The notes beneath the pieces are model-generated. The model saw only the letters and a program-made list of their open reading frames with translations. It was not told the origin of the DNA and searched no databases. From contig LQBE01000008.1 in assembly GCA_002029975.1 (NCBI GenBank), positions 21,501 through 73,916 of the forward strand: DNA of 52,416 nt. The letters run 5' to 3'. This document shows positions 1 through 8,863 of this stretch, piece by piece. The stretch is from a delta proteobacterium ML8_F1. GTDB lineage: Bacteria > Bacillota > Clostridia > Peptostreptococcales > Acidaminobacteraceae. Made by a program: the position numbers and the translations under genes. How positions within the stretch are numbered: position 1 is the first letter of the stretch; each line of letters begins with the position of its first letter.

Positions 1-29
1 GTTATTTAGGAAAACAGTAATGAAAATAC

Positions 30-58
30 TTTACAAAACAGCTGTTTTTTTATATACT
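30..58 (+). promoter_or_regulatory. Sigma-A-type promoter of the HesB-like selenoprotein gene, with palindromes
   Basis: TTTACA (30-35), a 17-base spacer and TATACT (53-58) make a good housekeeping promoter 31 bases before the start codon. The spacer contains a perfect 14-base palindrome, AAAACAGCTGTTTT (35-48), and a second inverted repeat TTGTA-N4-TACAA (60-73) sits around the expected transcription start. Either could be an operator; the regulator is unknown, the LysR gene at 412-1314 being one candidate. Confidence 0.6.
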
Positions 59-88
59 GTTGTAGCTGTACAAAAGGGAGGTGGGTCA

Positions 89-403
89 ATGAATATATTA
101 ACTAATAACGAAACAGCATTGGAAATCAGGAAAATTGTCGAGGCTCAGGCCGATCACCCGGACAATGTCAGAATCTATATCGCGGGGATGGGCTGATCTG
201 GTCCCAGTTTTGGATTAGCTCTGGATGAGCTAAAAGAGGAAGACTTGACTTTTGAATATGAAGGGGTTACTTTCGTCATGGAAGCCTATATCCATGAACA
301 ATTCGGTGACTTCAAGGTAGAATATCTCGGAGGAGGCTATCTGGTGGCCCCTGCCGAGCAGGAGCCTGCAGACTGCAGTTCCTGCGGTGGCACTTGTGGT
401 TAA
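89..403 (+). CDS. HesB/IscA-like selenoprotein, in-frame UGA read as selenocysteine
   Basis: A 104-residue protein is obtained if the TGA at 194-196 (codon 36) is read as selenocysteine. ATG at 89 follows a strong GGGAGGTG site. The residues around it read GMG-U-SGPSFGLALDE, the motif where HesB-like proteins carry their first conserved cysteine, so Sec stands in a Cys position. The C-terminus ends in a Cys cluster (C96, C99, C103). The frame stays open and protein-like on both sides of the TGA, and a bSECIS-like hairpin follows it at 215-233. HesB/IscA proteins bind Fe-S clusters or iron; members with Sec at this place are known from selenium-using anaerobes, but their exact role is not settled. 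The gene is monocistronic, with its own promoter and terminator. A conventional gene caller would miss it or split it. Confidence 0.88.
215..233 (+). promoter_or_regulatory. Bacterial SECIS-like hairpin
   Basis: A perfect 7-bp stem, TTAGCTC (215-221) with GAGCTAA (227-233), closes a 5-base loop TGGAT. Bacterial SECIS elements have a short stem, a small apical loop with a G among the first two loop bases, and lie roughly 16-37 bases after the UGA. Here the second loop base is G (223), 26 bases beyond the UGA. This is the expected SelB-binding signal. A weaker wobble-rich stem at 198-218 is an alternative fold. Confidence 0.75.
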
Positions 404-429
404 GCATTCATTTATGAATGCTTTTTTTT
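402..429 (+). terminator. Rho-independent terminator of the selenoprotein gene
   Basis: A perfect 10-bp stem, AAGCATTCAT with ATGAATGCTT, has a TT centre and is followed by a run of seven T. It overlaps the last codons of the convergent LysR gene. Confidence 0.85.
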
Positions 430-1314
430 ATGGGCCTGGGCCACTGCCAGGAAGGCCTTCGCCGCCGGACTCTGGGGCAGCCGTCCATGGGTGATGAGGG
501 CGATGCGTCTTTGGGGCAGGCTGAAATCCCCCTGCAGGATTGCCAGTCCCCGGCTGCTTGTATCCCCAATGACTCTACGGTCGGCAAAACCCACGCCAAA
601 GCCGGCCTGGACCAGGTCGATGATGAGGTCCAGACTGATGAGCTCTACTTCGGTGGTGATTTTCAGGTTCTTTTTTGCAAAATAGTCCTCGAGAAATCGC
701 CGGGTGCTGGTATTCTCCCTCAGGGAGACAAAGGGCAGGGCGGCAATCTCCCTGAGAGTATAGGAAGTCCTGTCATTTTCAAGAATTCTCCTGGAGGCGA
801 AGAAGACCTCATTCAAAGGATAGAAGTCCTGATAGTCGAACTGGGGATTTTCCCGGTGAAGCTCGTGGTTGACAAGTCCGACATCGAGGGTGCCCTCCAG
901 AAGGGATTCCTCTGTCTTGAGGGAGGGCTGGTTGTTGATCTGCAGCTTGATGCCGGGATAACGCCTGTGGAAATCCTCAAAAACCTCAATGAAATAGTGC
1001 TTGCACAGGGTATCGCTGGCGCCGATTCGCAGCTGGCCGGTTTCGAGATTCTGATGCTTTTGAAGATAGTGGTGGACCTTGTCGAATTCGCTGAAGATGA
1101 CCTCAAGATGCTGACAGAGCAGGAGGCCTTCCTCGGTGAGGGTGATGCCCCTGCCTTTTCTGAAAAAGAGCTTGACACCGAGGCTGTTTTCGAGGGATTT
1201 GATGGACTGGGATACTGAGGACTGGGTGACAAAGAGCTTGCGGGCGGCCTTGGTGAAACTCTCTTCCCTGGCCGCCTGGTAGAAGACCCGGTAGGGTTCT
1301 AAGGGGTAGTTCAC
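412..1314 (-). CDS. LysR-family transcriptional regulator
   Basis: A full-length 300-residue LysR regulator. The N-terminal winged helix-turn-helix (about residues 5-65) contains the typical run FTKAARKLFVTQSSVSQSI, followed by a linker helix and a periplasmic-binding-fold effector domain (about 92-295). The start is GTG at 1314, preceded by GGAG seven bases upstream. It is convergent with the HesB-like selenoprotein gene and divergent from purL, sharing an AT-rich 99-base region with the latter. LysR proteins usually control neighbouring or divergent genes in response to a small ligand. Purine control by LysR would be unusual, and a link to selenium or sulfur metabolism is suggested only by the selenoprotein next door. 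The effector cannot be read from the sequence. Confidence 0.9.
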   Translation of the reverse strand: MNYPLEPYRVFYQAAREESFTKAARKLFVTQSSVSQSIKSLENSLGVKLFFRKGRGITLTEEGLLLCQHLEVIFSEFDKVHHYLQKHQNLETGQLRIGASDTLCKHYFIEVFEDFHRRYPGIKLQINNQPSLKTEESLLEGTLDVGLVNHELHRENPQFDYQDFYPLNEVFFASRRILENDRTSYTLREIAALPFVSLRENTSTRRFLEDYFAKKNLKITTEVELISLDLIIDLVQAGFGVGFADRRVIGDTSSRGLAILQGDFSLPQRRIALITHGRLPQSPAAKAFLAVAQAHKKKHS

Positions 1315-1413
1315 ATTACCACTCCTAATGGAAAATATTAAAGATATTAATTATAATTATAATATAGGACGTGTTAGAATAAAAGTGACAATACGGTGAA
1401 ATGAGGGGAAAAA
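1315..1413. promoter_or_regulatory. Divergent LysR/purL intergenic region
   Basis: This AT-rich stretch carries overlapping TATAAT-like boxes (1352-1357 and 1358-1363) and nested dyads built on AATTATAATT, but no convincing -35 box for purL. LysR sites are often AT-rich dyads in such divergent regions. I see no purine riboswitch. The purL start is preceded by the site GAGGGG. Confidence 0.4.
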
Positions 1414-4400
1414 ATGAGCGATGTTCTGCGGATTTATGTGAAAAAACGAGAGGAATTTGACACTCACGGAATGAATCTCATGGAGGAAATGAGGGAAATC
1501 CTAAAGATTAGGGCCCAAAAGGTGTGGGTTTACCACGTCTATGACGTCCAGAATCTCACCCGGGAGGATTTTGATTTGGCTGTCCGGGAGATTTTGATGG
1601 AGGTCAACGTGGATGAAATCTTCGATGCTGTTGATTTTGAAGAGAATCAACGGGCCTTTCGGGTCCAGTACCTGCCGGGACAGTACGACCAGCGGGCTGA
1701 TTCTGCCATGGCATGCATCAAACTGCTCAAGCCCCATCTTGAACCCGTCGTCCAGTCCTCCACCCTCTATGTTTTTGAAGGCATTGATGGGGATGAGTTG
1801 CAGAAAATAAAAAAATATTTGATCAATCCGGTGGATTCCAGGGAGGTGCCCCTCGGGGTGCCAGAAAATCTGGGAATTTTCCTTGAGGAACCATCTAAAG
1901 TGCCCCCTATCCACGGCTTTATCTATAGAAACGACCGGGAACTCAAGACGCTTCTGGAAAGCTATGCGCTGGCCATGAGCCTTGAGGACCTCAAGAAAAT
2001 CCAGGAGTACTTTTTAAAAGAGGATCGGGATCCCACGGTTACCGAGCTTCGGGTCCTGGACACCTACTGGTCGGACCACTGTCGCCACACCACCTTCAAT
2101 ACAGAGATTGAAGAGGTGGACCTCAGTGCGAACAATTTGGAGGCCCTGGAGGAAACCTACCAGAGCTACCTTGCTTCCAGGAAGCAGCTTGAGCGGCATC
2201 TGAATCCCGATACCCTGATGGAGCTGGCCACGGTGAATCTCAGGCTGATGAAAAAGAAAGGGCTTTTGGATGATCTTGAAGTGTCTGAAGAAATCAATGC
2301 AGTGAGTCTCGTGGCTCCCAACCCTGAAAAGGACCTTCTGGTGATGTTCAAAAACGAGACCCACAACCATCCCACGGAAATAGAGCCCTTCGGCGGGGCG
2401 GCCACCTGCCTGGGGGGGGCGATCAGAGACCCCTTGTCTGGAAGGGCCTATGTCTATCAGTCCATGAGAATCTCCGGGGCTTCAGATCCCAGGACCCCCT
2501 TGGAGGAGACCCTGGCAGGGAAGCTGCCCCAAAGGGTCATTACCCGGGAGGCGGCAAGGGGTTTCAGTGCCTACGGCAATCAGATCGGGCTCAATACCGG
2601 CTTTGTGAAGGAATACTATCATCCGGGCTTTGCAGCGAAAAGAATGGAGGTGGGTTTTGTCATCGGCGCAACCCCCCTGGCGGATGTCACCCGAAAAAAA
2701 CCTTCTCCCGGAGATCTGGTGCTGCTTTTGGGCGGGGCTACCGGCCGGGACGGCATTGGCGGGGCCACGGGTTCTTCAAAAAGTCACGATATCCAGTCCA
2801 TTGAGATTTCAGGAGCCGAGGTTCAGAAGGGAAATCCTCCCATGGAAAGGAGAATCCAGAGGCTTTTTATGGATCCGAAGGTCAGCCGCAGCATCAAAAG
2901 AAGCAATGACTTCGGAGCCGGTGGAATCAGTGTCGCTCTGGGCGAAATTGCCGACGCCCTGGAGGTGGACCTTGACAAGGTGCCTAAAAAATACCAGGGG
3001 CTCGACGGGACGGAGCTGGCCATTTCAGAATCCCAGGAGAGGATGGCCGTGGTCATTGCTCCCCAAGACCTTGAGGCTTTTCTTGAAGCTTCAGCCAAAG
3101 AAAACCTGCCGGCCACGGTGGTGGCAAAGGTCACTGACAATCATCGCTTCAGGCTCCTCTGGCGGGGCGAGACCATCCTCGATCTGGACCGGGATTTTCT
3201 AGACGCCGGAGGAGCCGGGAGGAGAGCCCGGGTGAAGGTGGACCCCGTGAATCTTGAGGCCTATCCCCTCAAGGGAAGACCCCTTGATGAAAGGATTTTC
3301 CAAGACATCAACGCAGCCTCCCAGCGGGGCCTGGTGGAGCAGTTCGACAATTCCATCGGCCGGTGCAATGTTCTGTCCTTTTACGGCGGAAAGCATCTGG
3401 ACACCCCCATCCAGGGGATGGTTTCAAAGCTGCCTTTTTTGTCCGAGGACAATCCCCTGGTGAGCATCGTGACCCACGGATATGAACCGCTGGTGGCCCA
3501 GTGGAGTCCCTTCCACGGGGGGATGTACGCCGTGGTGGGCGCCCTGTCCAAGCAGGTGGCCCTCGGAGCTTCTTTGAAGCGGGTGAGACTGGCTTTTCAG
3601 GAGTACTTTGAAAGACTGGGAGACGATCCCAGCAGATGGGGCAGGCCCTTTAGTGCTCTTTTAGGCGCCAACCGGGTGCTGGATGCCTTTGATCTGGCCA
3701 GTGTCGGAGGAAAGGATTCCATGTCGGGAACCTTTGTGACCCAGTCGGATGAGAGAATTGATGTGCCGCCAACCCTTATCGCCTTCGGCGTCAGCCTTGG
3801 CTCGGTCCACAGGGTGATCTCACCGGAATTCAAGGGGGGCAGCCATGATATTCTGCTCTTCAGGGCACCGAAGCACCGGGACCATACCTTTGATCTGGAG
3901 GCAGTGAAGGCCATGTACCGTGAGGTGGAGTCCCTGATAGAAGAGGGCAAAGTCTATAGCGGGGCGGTCATAGAAAGTGAAGGACTCTACGGCGCACTGG
4001 CCAAGATGACTTTTGGCAATGAGGTGGGATGCCGGGTAGAGGCTCCCGGTGAAGAGGATTATTTCGCCTCAATCCTTCTGGAGGTTGACAAGGGGCTTCA
4101 AACGACCCTGGGTCTTGGCATTGGCGTCACACAGGAGGAAAAAACCCTTGATTTCGGGGGAGAGAAGCGCGCTCTAAGGAATCTGAAAACCCTGTGGGAG
4201 GCTCCTCTTGCCTCCGTATTCCCCACAGAGAAAAAGGTGGCACTCAAAAAAGCCAGCTTCGAATGCTATACGCCGCCAAAGCCTCCCAAGGGCGGAAAAA
4301 CCCCCGCCCCCCGGGTGTTTATTCCAGTATTTCCAGGGACCAACTGTGAATTTGACACCGCATACGGGTTTGAAAAAGCAGGGGGGAGGGTGAATACCCA

Positions 4401-5103
4401 GGTTTTCAGGAATCTCAGGCCCTCTGATATCGAGAACTCGATCCGTCAAATGGAAAAGGCCATCAGAAATTCTGAAATCATTGCCCTGGCCGGAGGTTTC
4501 TCAGCGGGGGATGAACCCGAGGGATCCGGGAAATTCATCGCTTCAGTGCTCAAAAACCCCAGAATAGCCGAGGCGGTGATGGACCTGCTTGAAAACCGGG
4601 ACGGACTCATCCTGGGCATCTGCAACGGTTTCCAGGCTTTGATCAAAACCGGGCTTCTCCCCTATGGCAGGATTCAAAGTCTCGACAAGAGGGACCCCAC
4701 CCTGACCTTCAATCCCATCGGCCGCCATGTGGCCCAAATGGTTTACACCCGGGTCAAGAGCCAGCTCTCACCCTGGCTGGCTTACGGTGACCCCGACAGA
4801 ATCTACACCACGCCGGTATCCCATGGGGAGGGTCGGCTGATACTTGGGGAGGACCATTTCAACAGGCTCAGGGAAAAGGGACAGATAGCCCTCCAGTATG
4901 TGACGCCCGGGGGGGAACCAGCGGAGGAGACCCGGTACAATCCCAATGCCTCCGACTACGGGGTGGAGGCTCTGAGCAGTGAGGACGGACGCATTCTGGG
5001 CAAGATGGGGCACACCGAACGCATCGGCCGGCAATTGGCCATCAACGTGCCGGACAAGGGGGATTTGAGACTCTTTGAGGCAGGGGTCCATTACTTCAAA
5101 TAA
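1414..5103 (+). CDS. purL: Phosphoribosylformylglycinamidine synthase, single-chain PurL
   Basis: A 1229-residue enzyme that converts FGAR, glutamine and ATP to FGAM (fourth step of purine synthesis). It is the single-chain form that joins a PurS-like N-terminal region, two AIRS-type synthase halves and a C-terminal class I glutamine amidotransferase, instead of separate PurS/PurL/PurQ. Visible landmarks are the PurL signatures LDTYWSDHCRHTTF and FKNETHNHPTEIEPFGG, and in the amidotransferase part (from about residue 970) the nucleophile Cys in GICNGFQ and the His/Glu of PVSHGEGRL. Length fits the clostridial single-chain family (about 1200-1260). It is followed by a 99-base gap with a new promoter, so it may be transcribed separately from purE-D. 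Confidence 0.97.
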   Translation: MSDVLRIYVKKREEFDTHGMNLMEEMREILKIRAQKVWVYHVYDVQNLTREDFDLAVREILMEVNVDEIFDAVDFEENQRAFRVQYLPGQYDQRADSAMACIKLLKPHLEPVVQSSTLYVFEGIDGDELQKIKKYLINPVDSREVPLGVPENLGIFLEEPSKVPPIHGFIYRNDRELKTLLESYALAMSLEDLKKIQEYFLKEDRDPTVTELRVLDTYWSDHCRHTTFNTEIEEVDLSANNLEALEETYQSYLASRKQLERHLNPDTLMELATVNLRLMKKKGLLDDLEVSEEINAVSLVAPNPEKDLLVMFKNETHNHPTEIEPFGGAATCLGGAIRDPLSGRAYVYQSMRISGASDPRTPLEETLAGKLPQRVITREAARGFSAYGNQIGLNTGFVKEYYHPGFAAKRMEVGFVIGATPLADVTRKKPSPGDLVLLLGGATGRDGIGGATGSSKSHDIQSIEISGAEVQKGNPPMERRIQRLFMDPKVSRSIKRSNDFGAGGISVALGEIADALEVDLDKVPKKYQGLDGTELAISESQERMAVVIAPQDLEAFLEASAKENLPATVVAKVTDNHRFRLLWRGETILDLDRDFLDAGGAGRRARVKVDPVNLEAYPLKGRPLDERIFQDINAASQRGLVEQFDNSIGRCNVLSFYGGKHLDTPIQGMVSKLPFLSEDNPLVSIVTHGYEPLVAQWSPFHGGMYAVVGALSKQVALGASLKRVRLAFQEYFERLGDDPSRWGRPFSALLGANRVLDAFDLASVGGKDSMSGTFVTQSDERIDVPPTLIAFGVSLGSVHRVISPEFKGGSHDILLFRAPKHRDHTFDLEAVKAMYREVESLIEEGKVYSGAVIESEGLYGALAKMTFGNEVGCRVEAPGEEDYFASILLEVDKGLQTTLGLGIGVTQEEKTLDFGGEKRALRNLKTLWEAPLASVFPTEKKVALKKASFECYTPPKPPKGGKTPAPRVFIPVFPGTNCEFDTAYGFEKAGGRVNTQVFRNLRPSDIENSIRQMEKAIRNSEIIALAGGFSAGDEPEGSGKFIASVLKNPRIAEAVMDLLENRDGLILGICNGFQALIKTGLLPYGRIQSLDKRDPTLTFNPIGRHVAQMVYTRVKSQLSPWLAYGDPDRIYTTPVSHGEGRLILGEDHFNRLREKGQIALQYVTPGGEPAEETRYNPNASDYGVEALSSEDGRILGKMGHTERIGRQLAINVPDKGDLRLFEAGVHYFK

Positions 5104-5143
5104 CGAACATTAAATAATATTGACTGATAAAGTACGGATTAAC

Positions 5144-5172
5144 TTGAACTATAACTGTTTGAAATATATAAT
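5144..5172 (+). promoter_or_regulatory. Sigma-A promoter for purE-purD
   Basis: TTGAAC (5144-5149), a 17-base spacer and TATAAT (5167-5172) lie 31 bases before purE. No purine riboswitch or obvious operator palindrome is seen in the 99-base gap. Confidence 0.7.
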
Positions 5173-5202
5173 TATGGCATAAAAAGTAGAGGAGTGTGAG
5201 TG

Positions 5203-5700
5203 ATGAAAGTCGGAGTGGTGATGGGTAGCGATTCGGATTTTCCCGTGGTGGTCAAGGCCCTGGACATACTCAAGGCCTTTGGAGTCAAGGTGACGGTAAG
5301 GGTGCTTTCCGCCCATCGGACCCCCAAGGAGGCCCTGGCCTTTGCCATGGGTGCGTCCCAGGAGGGTATCGAGGTGATGATTGCAGCTGCCGGCAAGTCG
5401 GCCCACCTCCCGGGGGTCATGGCGGCCATGACAACAGTACCGGTTATCGGTCTGCCGATTATGTCCTCAACCCTTGATGGACTGGATTCTCTTTTGAGTA
5501 TTGTCCAGATGCCCAAGGGAATTCCCGTGGCGACAGTGGCCATCAACGGCGGGGAGAACGCCGGCATTCTGGCGGTCCAGATCCTGTCGGTGAAATATCC
5601 GGAATTGGGAGAGGCCATGAAGCAGTATCGGGACCAGATGCAACTGGAAGTACTGGAAAAGGATGAGTCTATGGTGCAAAAAACCAGGGACTATCGATAG
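5203..5700 (+). CDS. purE: PurE, AIR carboxylase / N5-CAIR mutase
   Basis: A 165-residue PurE that yields CAIR, the substrate of PurC. ATG at 5203 fits the AGAGGAG site better than the in-frame GTG at 5200. The N-terminus has the MGSDSD loop that binds the ribotide phosphate, then SAHRTP with the catalytic-region His. The usual class I AGGAAHLPG motif reads AGKSAHLPG here. No purK is present in the window, so whether it takes N5-CAIR (class I with PurK) or AIR and CO2 directly is unclear. It is the first gene of the purE-C-F-M-N-H-D transcription unit and sits 11 bases before purC. Confidence 0.95.
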   Translation: MKVGVVMGSDSDFPVVVKALDILKAFGVKVTVRVLSAHRTPKEALAFAMGASQEGIEVMIAAAGKSAHLPGVMAAMTTVPVIGLPIMSSTLDGLDSLLSIVQMPKGIPVATVAINGGENAGILAVQILSVKYPELGEAMKQYRDQMQLEVLEKDESMVQKTRDYR

Positions 5701-5711
5701 GAGGCCTGACA

Positions 5712-6416
5712 ATGGAAAACAGGGAATTGCTGTACGAGGGAAAGGCGAAAAAAATTTTCGCCACTAAGGACCCGGAGGTGGTTACGATTGAATACAAGGA
5801 TGATGCCACCGCTTTCAACGGGCAAAAGAAGGGGACAATCACCGGAAAGGGTGTCATCAACAACAAGATTTCAGCCCTGCTGTTCACCCTCCTGGAGGAG
5901 CAGGGAATCCCCACCCACTTCATGGAACGCATCAGTGACCGGGAGTCCCTGGTGAAAAGAGTGGAGATTATTCCCCTCGAAGTTATCATCAGGAATGTGG
6001 CGGCGGGTTCTTTCAGCAAGCGCTATGGTGTAGAGGAGGGAAGGGTATTCGAATTCCCCACCTTTGAATTCAGCTATAAGGATGACAGCCTGGGGGATCC
6101 GCTGATCAATGACAGCCACGCCCTGGTCATGGGCCTTGCCACGGAAACAGAAATTGCTCAGATCAGGGCCTATGCCTATGCTGTCAATGATATTCTCAAG
6201 GATTTTTTCGGAAAGCGGGGGATTGATCTGATTGACTTCAAGTTGGAATTCGGCCGGCTGGAGGGCCGGGTGGTTCTGGCGGATGAAATCTCTCCGGATA
6301 CCTGCCGGTTCTGGGACAGGGCCACCGGCAAGAAACTGGACAAGGACCGTTTCCGGCAGGATCTTGGGGAAATAGAGGATGCCTACGAAGAAATCATCTC
6401 AAGAGTTGAAAAATAG
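5712..6416 (+). CDS. purC: SAICAR synthetase
   Basis: A 234-residue phosphoribosylaminoimidazole-succinocarboxamide synthase that joins CAIR and aspartate with ATP use. It opens with [11 protein letters not shown], the ATP-binding start typical of PurC, and contains [15 protein letters not shown] and the C-terminal SPDTCRFWD motif. ATG at 5712 follows AGGAGG in the 11-base gap after purE. The length is normal for the family. It is the second gene of the operon; purF begins 13 bases downstream. Confidence 0.97.
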   Translation: MENRELLYEGKAKKIFATKDPEVVTIEYKDDATAFNGQKKGTITGKGVINNKISALLFTLLEEQGIPTHFMERISDRESLVKRVEIIPLEVIIRNVAAGSFSKRYGVEEGRVFEFPTFEFSYKDDSLGDPLINDSHALVMGLATETEIAQIRAYAYAVNDILKDFFGKRGIDLIDFKLEFGRLEGRVVLADEISPDTCRFWDRATGKKLDKDRFRQDLGEIEDAYEEIISRVEK

Positions 6417-6429
6417 ACCGGAGGAAGAA

Positions 6430-7827
6430 ATGGATAAATTACACGAAGAATGCGGCGTCTTTGGCATCTATGACGCCCAGATCAGCAATCTTTCCAATCA
6501 GGTTTATTTCGGCCTGGTGGCCCTGCAGCACCGGGGACAGGAAAGTGCGGGCATTGCCATCCACAGTGGCAAGGCAATCAACTATCACAAGGGGATGGGT
6601 CTTGTCCAGGAGGTCTTTGACAAGGACAAACTCCTTGGTTTGGATGGGGACATCGCCATCGGTCATGTGCGCTATTCCACCACGGGGGAAAGCCATCTGA
6701 GCAATGCCCAGCCCCTGGTGGTGAGGTTCAGGGGAGGCAATATCGCCCTGGCCCACAACGGGAATCTCATCAACGCCCTTGAAATCAGAAATGAGATGGA
6801 AAAATCCGGTACGATTTTTCAGACCTCTATTGATTCCGAGGTCATCGCCAATCTGATTGCCACGGAGTACGACGGGGATATCAAAGAGGCTGTCCTCAAG
6901 GCGGTAAGGCAGGTGAAGGGGGCCTACGGCCTGGTCATCATTTTTAACGACACCCTTATCGGCGTGAGAGACCCCAACGGTCTCAGACCCCTGGTTCTGG
7001 GAAAAACGCGGGGCGGCTATGTCCTTTCCTCGGAAACCGCCGCCCTCGATGTGGTGGGGGCCACCTTTGAGCGGGATATCCAAAAGGGGGAGATTGTGCT
7101 TATCAATCAGGAGGGGTGCCATGTCGAGACCTTCGATGACACCGGCAGAAAAGCAATCTGTGCCTTTGAATATGTCTATTTTGCCCGACCCGACAGTATC
7201 ATGGACGGCAGAAATATCTACCAGACCCGACACAAGGCGGGAGAGATTTTGGCCGAAGAACATCCGGTAGAGGCGGATATCGTCATTGCGGTACCGGATT
7301 CCGGCATCCCCGCAGCCATCGGTTTTGCCAAGGCCTCCGGGATTCCCTACGATGTGGGTCTGATTAAGAACAAGTACATGGGCAGGACCTTCATTCAGCC
7401 GGACCCCAGTCTGAGGGACCTTTCTGTCAGGCTCAAGCTCAATGTCCTCAGAGACAATATCCGGGGAAAACGTCTGGTTCTCATTGACGATTCCATTGTC
7501 AGAGGGACGACCTCAAAAAGAATTATCAGTATGCTGCGGGAGGCGGGGGCTACCGAGGTCCATGTCCGGGTGAGTTCTCCTCCGGTGACCCATTCCTGCT
7601 ACTTTGGCATCGACACCCCCAGCAAGCGGCAGCTTGTGGGCTCGAGCATGAGTGTGGAGGAAATCAGCAGTCTCATCGGGGCCGATTCCCTGGGCTATAT
7701 TTCCATTGACGGGTTGGTGGAAGCTATCGGCAAGGGCTACGAACGGCTCTGTGTCGCCTGTTTCAATGGGCAGTATCCCATGGAGGTTCCCATGAGCGGC
7801 ACGAAATATGTCTTTGAGAAAATGTAG
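6430..7827 (+). CDS. purF: Amidophosphoribosyltransferase (PRPP to phosphoribosylamine), Fe-S type
   Basis: A 465-residue first-step enzyme of purine synthesis. I place the start at ATG 6430, behind GGAGGA; an upstream in-frame ATG at 6379 would overlap purC and lacks a site. The protein starts with a 7-residue propeptide before ECGVFGIYD, so Cys8 would become the N-terminal nucleophile of the Ntn glutaminase domain after cleavage. The phosphoribosyltransferase half has the PRPP loop VLIDDSIVRGTT. Four cysteines in ICAFEYVYF, HSCYFG and LCVACF match the 4Fe-4S ligands of the Bacillus subtilis enzyme, so an oxygen-sensitive cluster form is expected. Confidence 0.97.
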   Translation: MDKLHEECGVFGIYDAQISNLSNQVYFGLVALQHRGQESAGIAIHSGKAINYHKGMGLVQEVFDKDKLLGLDGDIAIGHVRYSTTGESHLSNAQPLVVRFRGGNIALAHNGNLINALEIRNEMEKSGTIFQTSIDSEVIANLIATEYDGDIKEAVLKAVRQVKGAYGLVIIFNDTLIGVRDPNGLRPLVLGKTRGGYVLSSETAALDVVGATFERDIQKGEIVLINQEGCHVETFDDTGRKAICAFEYVYFARPDSIMDGRNIYQTRHKAGEILAEEHPVEADIVIAVPDSGIPAAIGFAKASGIPYDVGLIKNKYMGRTFIQPDPSLRDLSVRLKLNVLRDNIRGKRLVLIDDSIVRGTTSKRIISMLREAGATEVHVRVSSPPVTHSCYFGIDTPSKRQLVGSSMSVEEISSLIGADSLGYISIDGLVEAIGKGYERLCVACFNGQYPMEVPMSGTKYVFEKM

Positions 7828-7840
7828 TGGAGGTGGCACA

Positions 7841-8863
7841 GTGACAAAAATCACCTACAAGGATGCCGGCGTCGATATCCACAAGGGATATGAGACGGTT
7901 CAGGGCATCAAAAGCATGGTCAAAGCGACCTACAACAAAAATGTTCTCACGGATCTGGGTGCCTTTGCAGGACTGTACGCCCTTGATCCCATGAAAGAGC
8001 CGGTGATTGTCACCGGAACCGACGGGGTGGGGACCAAGCTCAGAATAGCCCGGATGATGGACCGACACGACACCATCGGTGAGGATCTCGTGGCCATGTG
8101 TGTCAATGATGTGCTGTGCCACGGGGCCAAGCCCCTTGTTTTTCTCGATTACTTTGCCACGGGAAGGCTTGAACCTGAAAAGGCCAAGGAGGTCATCAAG
8201 GGAATCACCCAGGGTTGCCTCAAGGCCTCTATGGCCCTTATCGGCGGAGAGACTGCGGAAATGCCCGGCATGTATCAGGGTGGGGACTACGATCTTGCAG
8301 GCTTTGTCGTTGGGGTGGCCGAGAGGGAGAATCTCATTACCGGTGAGGGAATCCGGCCGGGACACAAGGTGATCGGCTTGTACTCCAGCGGTGTTCACAG
8401 CAACGGCTATTCCCTGGTGCGCAAGGTCTTCTTTGAAGAAGGGGACTATGATATCCATCAGGAGGTGCCCCTTTTAGGGGAGACTCTGGGAGAAGCCCTG
8501 CTGCGGCCCACCCTGATTTACGCCCCGGTAATTGAAAAGCTCATGGCAGGGGTAACCCTTGAGGGCATTGCCCATATCACCGGCGGCGGCTTTTTTGAAA
8601 ACATCCCCCGGGTGCTTCCCGGGGGGCTGAGTGTCGTGATCCAACCGGGCTCCTGGAGAATTCCTCCGATATTCGAGCTCATCCAGAGGGAGACTCAACT
8701 TGAAAGTGACGAGATGTTCGCCACCTTCAACATGGGCATCGGCATGGTGCTGGTCCTTGATGCCAGGGAGGTGGAGAAGGCCCTTGAAATCATTGATGAT
8801 TCGGGTTTCAGCGCCGCTCTCATCGGGGAAGTGGTCACCGGGGATTTTGGAGTGGGCATATGA
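7841..8863 (+). CDS. purM: Phosphoribosylformylglycinamidine cyclo-ligase (AIR synthetase)
   Basis: A 340-residue AIR synthetase closing the imidazole ring of FGAM. The start is GTG at 7841 behind GGAGGTG; the frame also runs back into purF. It begins TKITYKDAGVDIHKGYE as in typical PurM, followed by the ATP-binding GTDGVGTKLRIA, the MCVNDVLCHGAKPLVFLDYFATG block and GGETAEMPGMY. Size is that of the family (about 340-350). The stop overlaps the purN start by four bases (ATGA), indicating translational coupling. Confidence 0.97.
   Translation: MTKITYKDAGVDIHKGYETVQGIKSMVKATYNKNVLTDLGAFAGLYALDPMKEPVIVTGTDGVGTKLRIARMMDRHDTIGEDLVAMCVNDVLCHGAKPLVFLDYFATGRLEPEKAKEVIKGITQGCLKASMALIGGETAEMPGMYQGGDYDLAGFVVGVAERENLITGEGIRPGHKVIGLYSSGVHSNGYSLVRKVFFEEGDYDIHQEVPLLGETLGEALLRPTLIYAPVIEKLMAGVTLEGIAHITGGGFFENIPRVLPGGLSVVIQPGSWRIPPIFELIQRETQLESDEMFATFNMGIGMVLVLDAREVEKALEIIDDSGFSAALIGEVVTGDFGVGI

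Noticed and set aside
198-218. Stem CTGGTCC/GGATTAG as the SECIS element
   Set aside because: It contains two G-U pairs and its loop G is only about 10 bases after the UGA; the perfect stem at 215-233 fits spacing and loop rules better.
418-1218. 266-codon open frame on the plus strand opposite the LysR gene
   Set aside because: The opposite strand encodes a full LysR protein; the plus-strand frame has no recognisable domain and low-complexity composition typical of an antisense shadow.
1315-1413. Purine riboswitch before purL (also looked for before purE)
   Set aside because: The conserved loop sequences of the purine aptamer are absent in both gaps.
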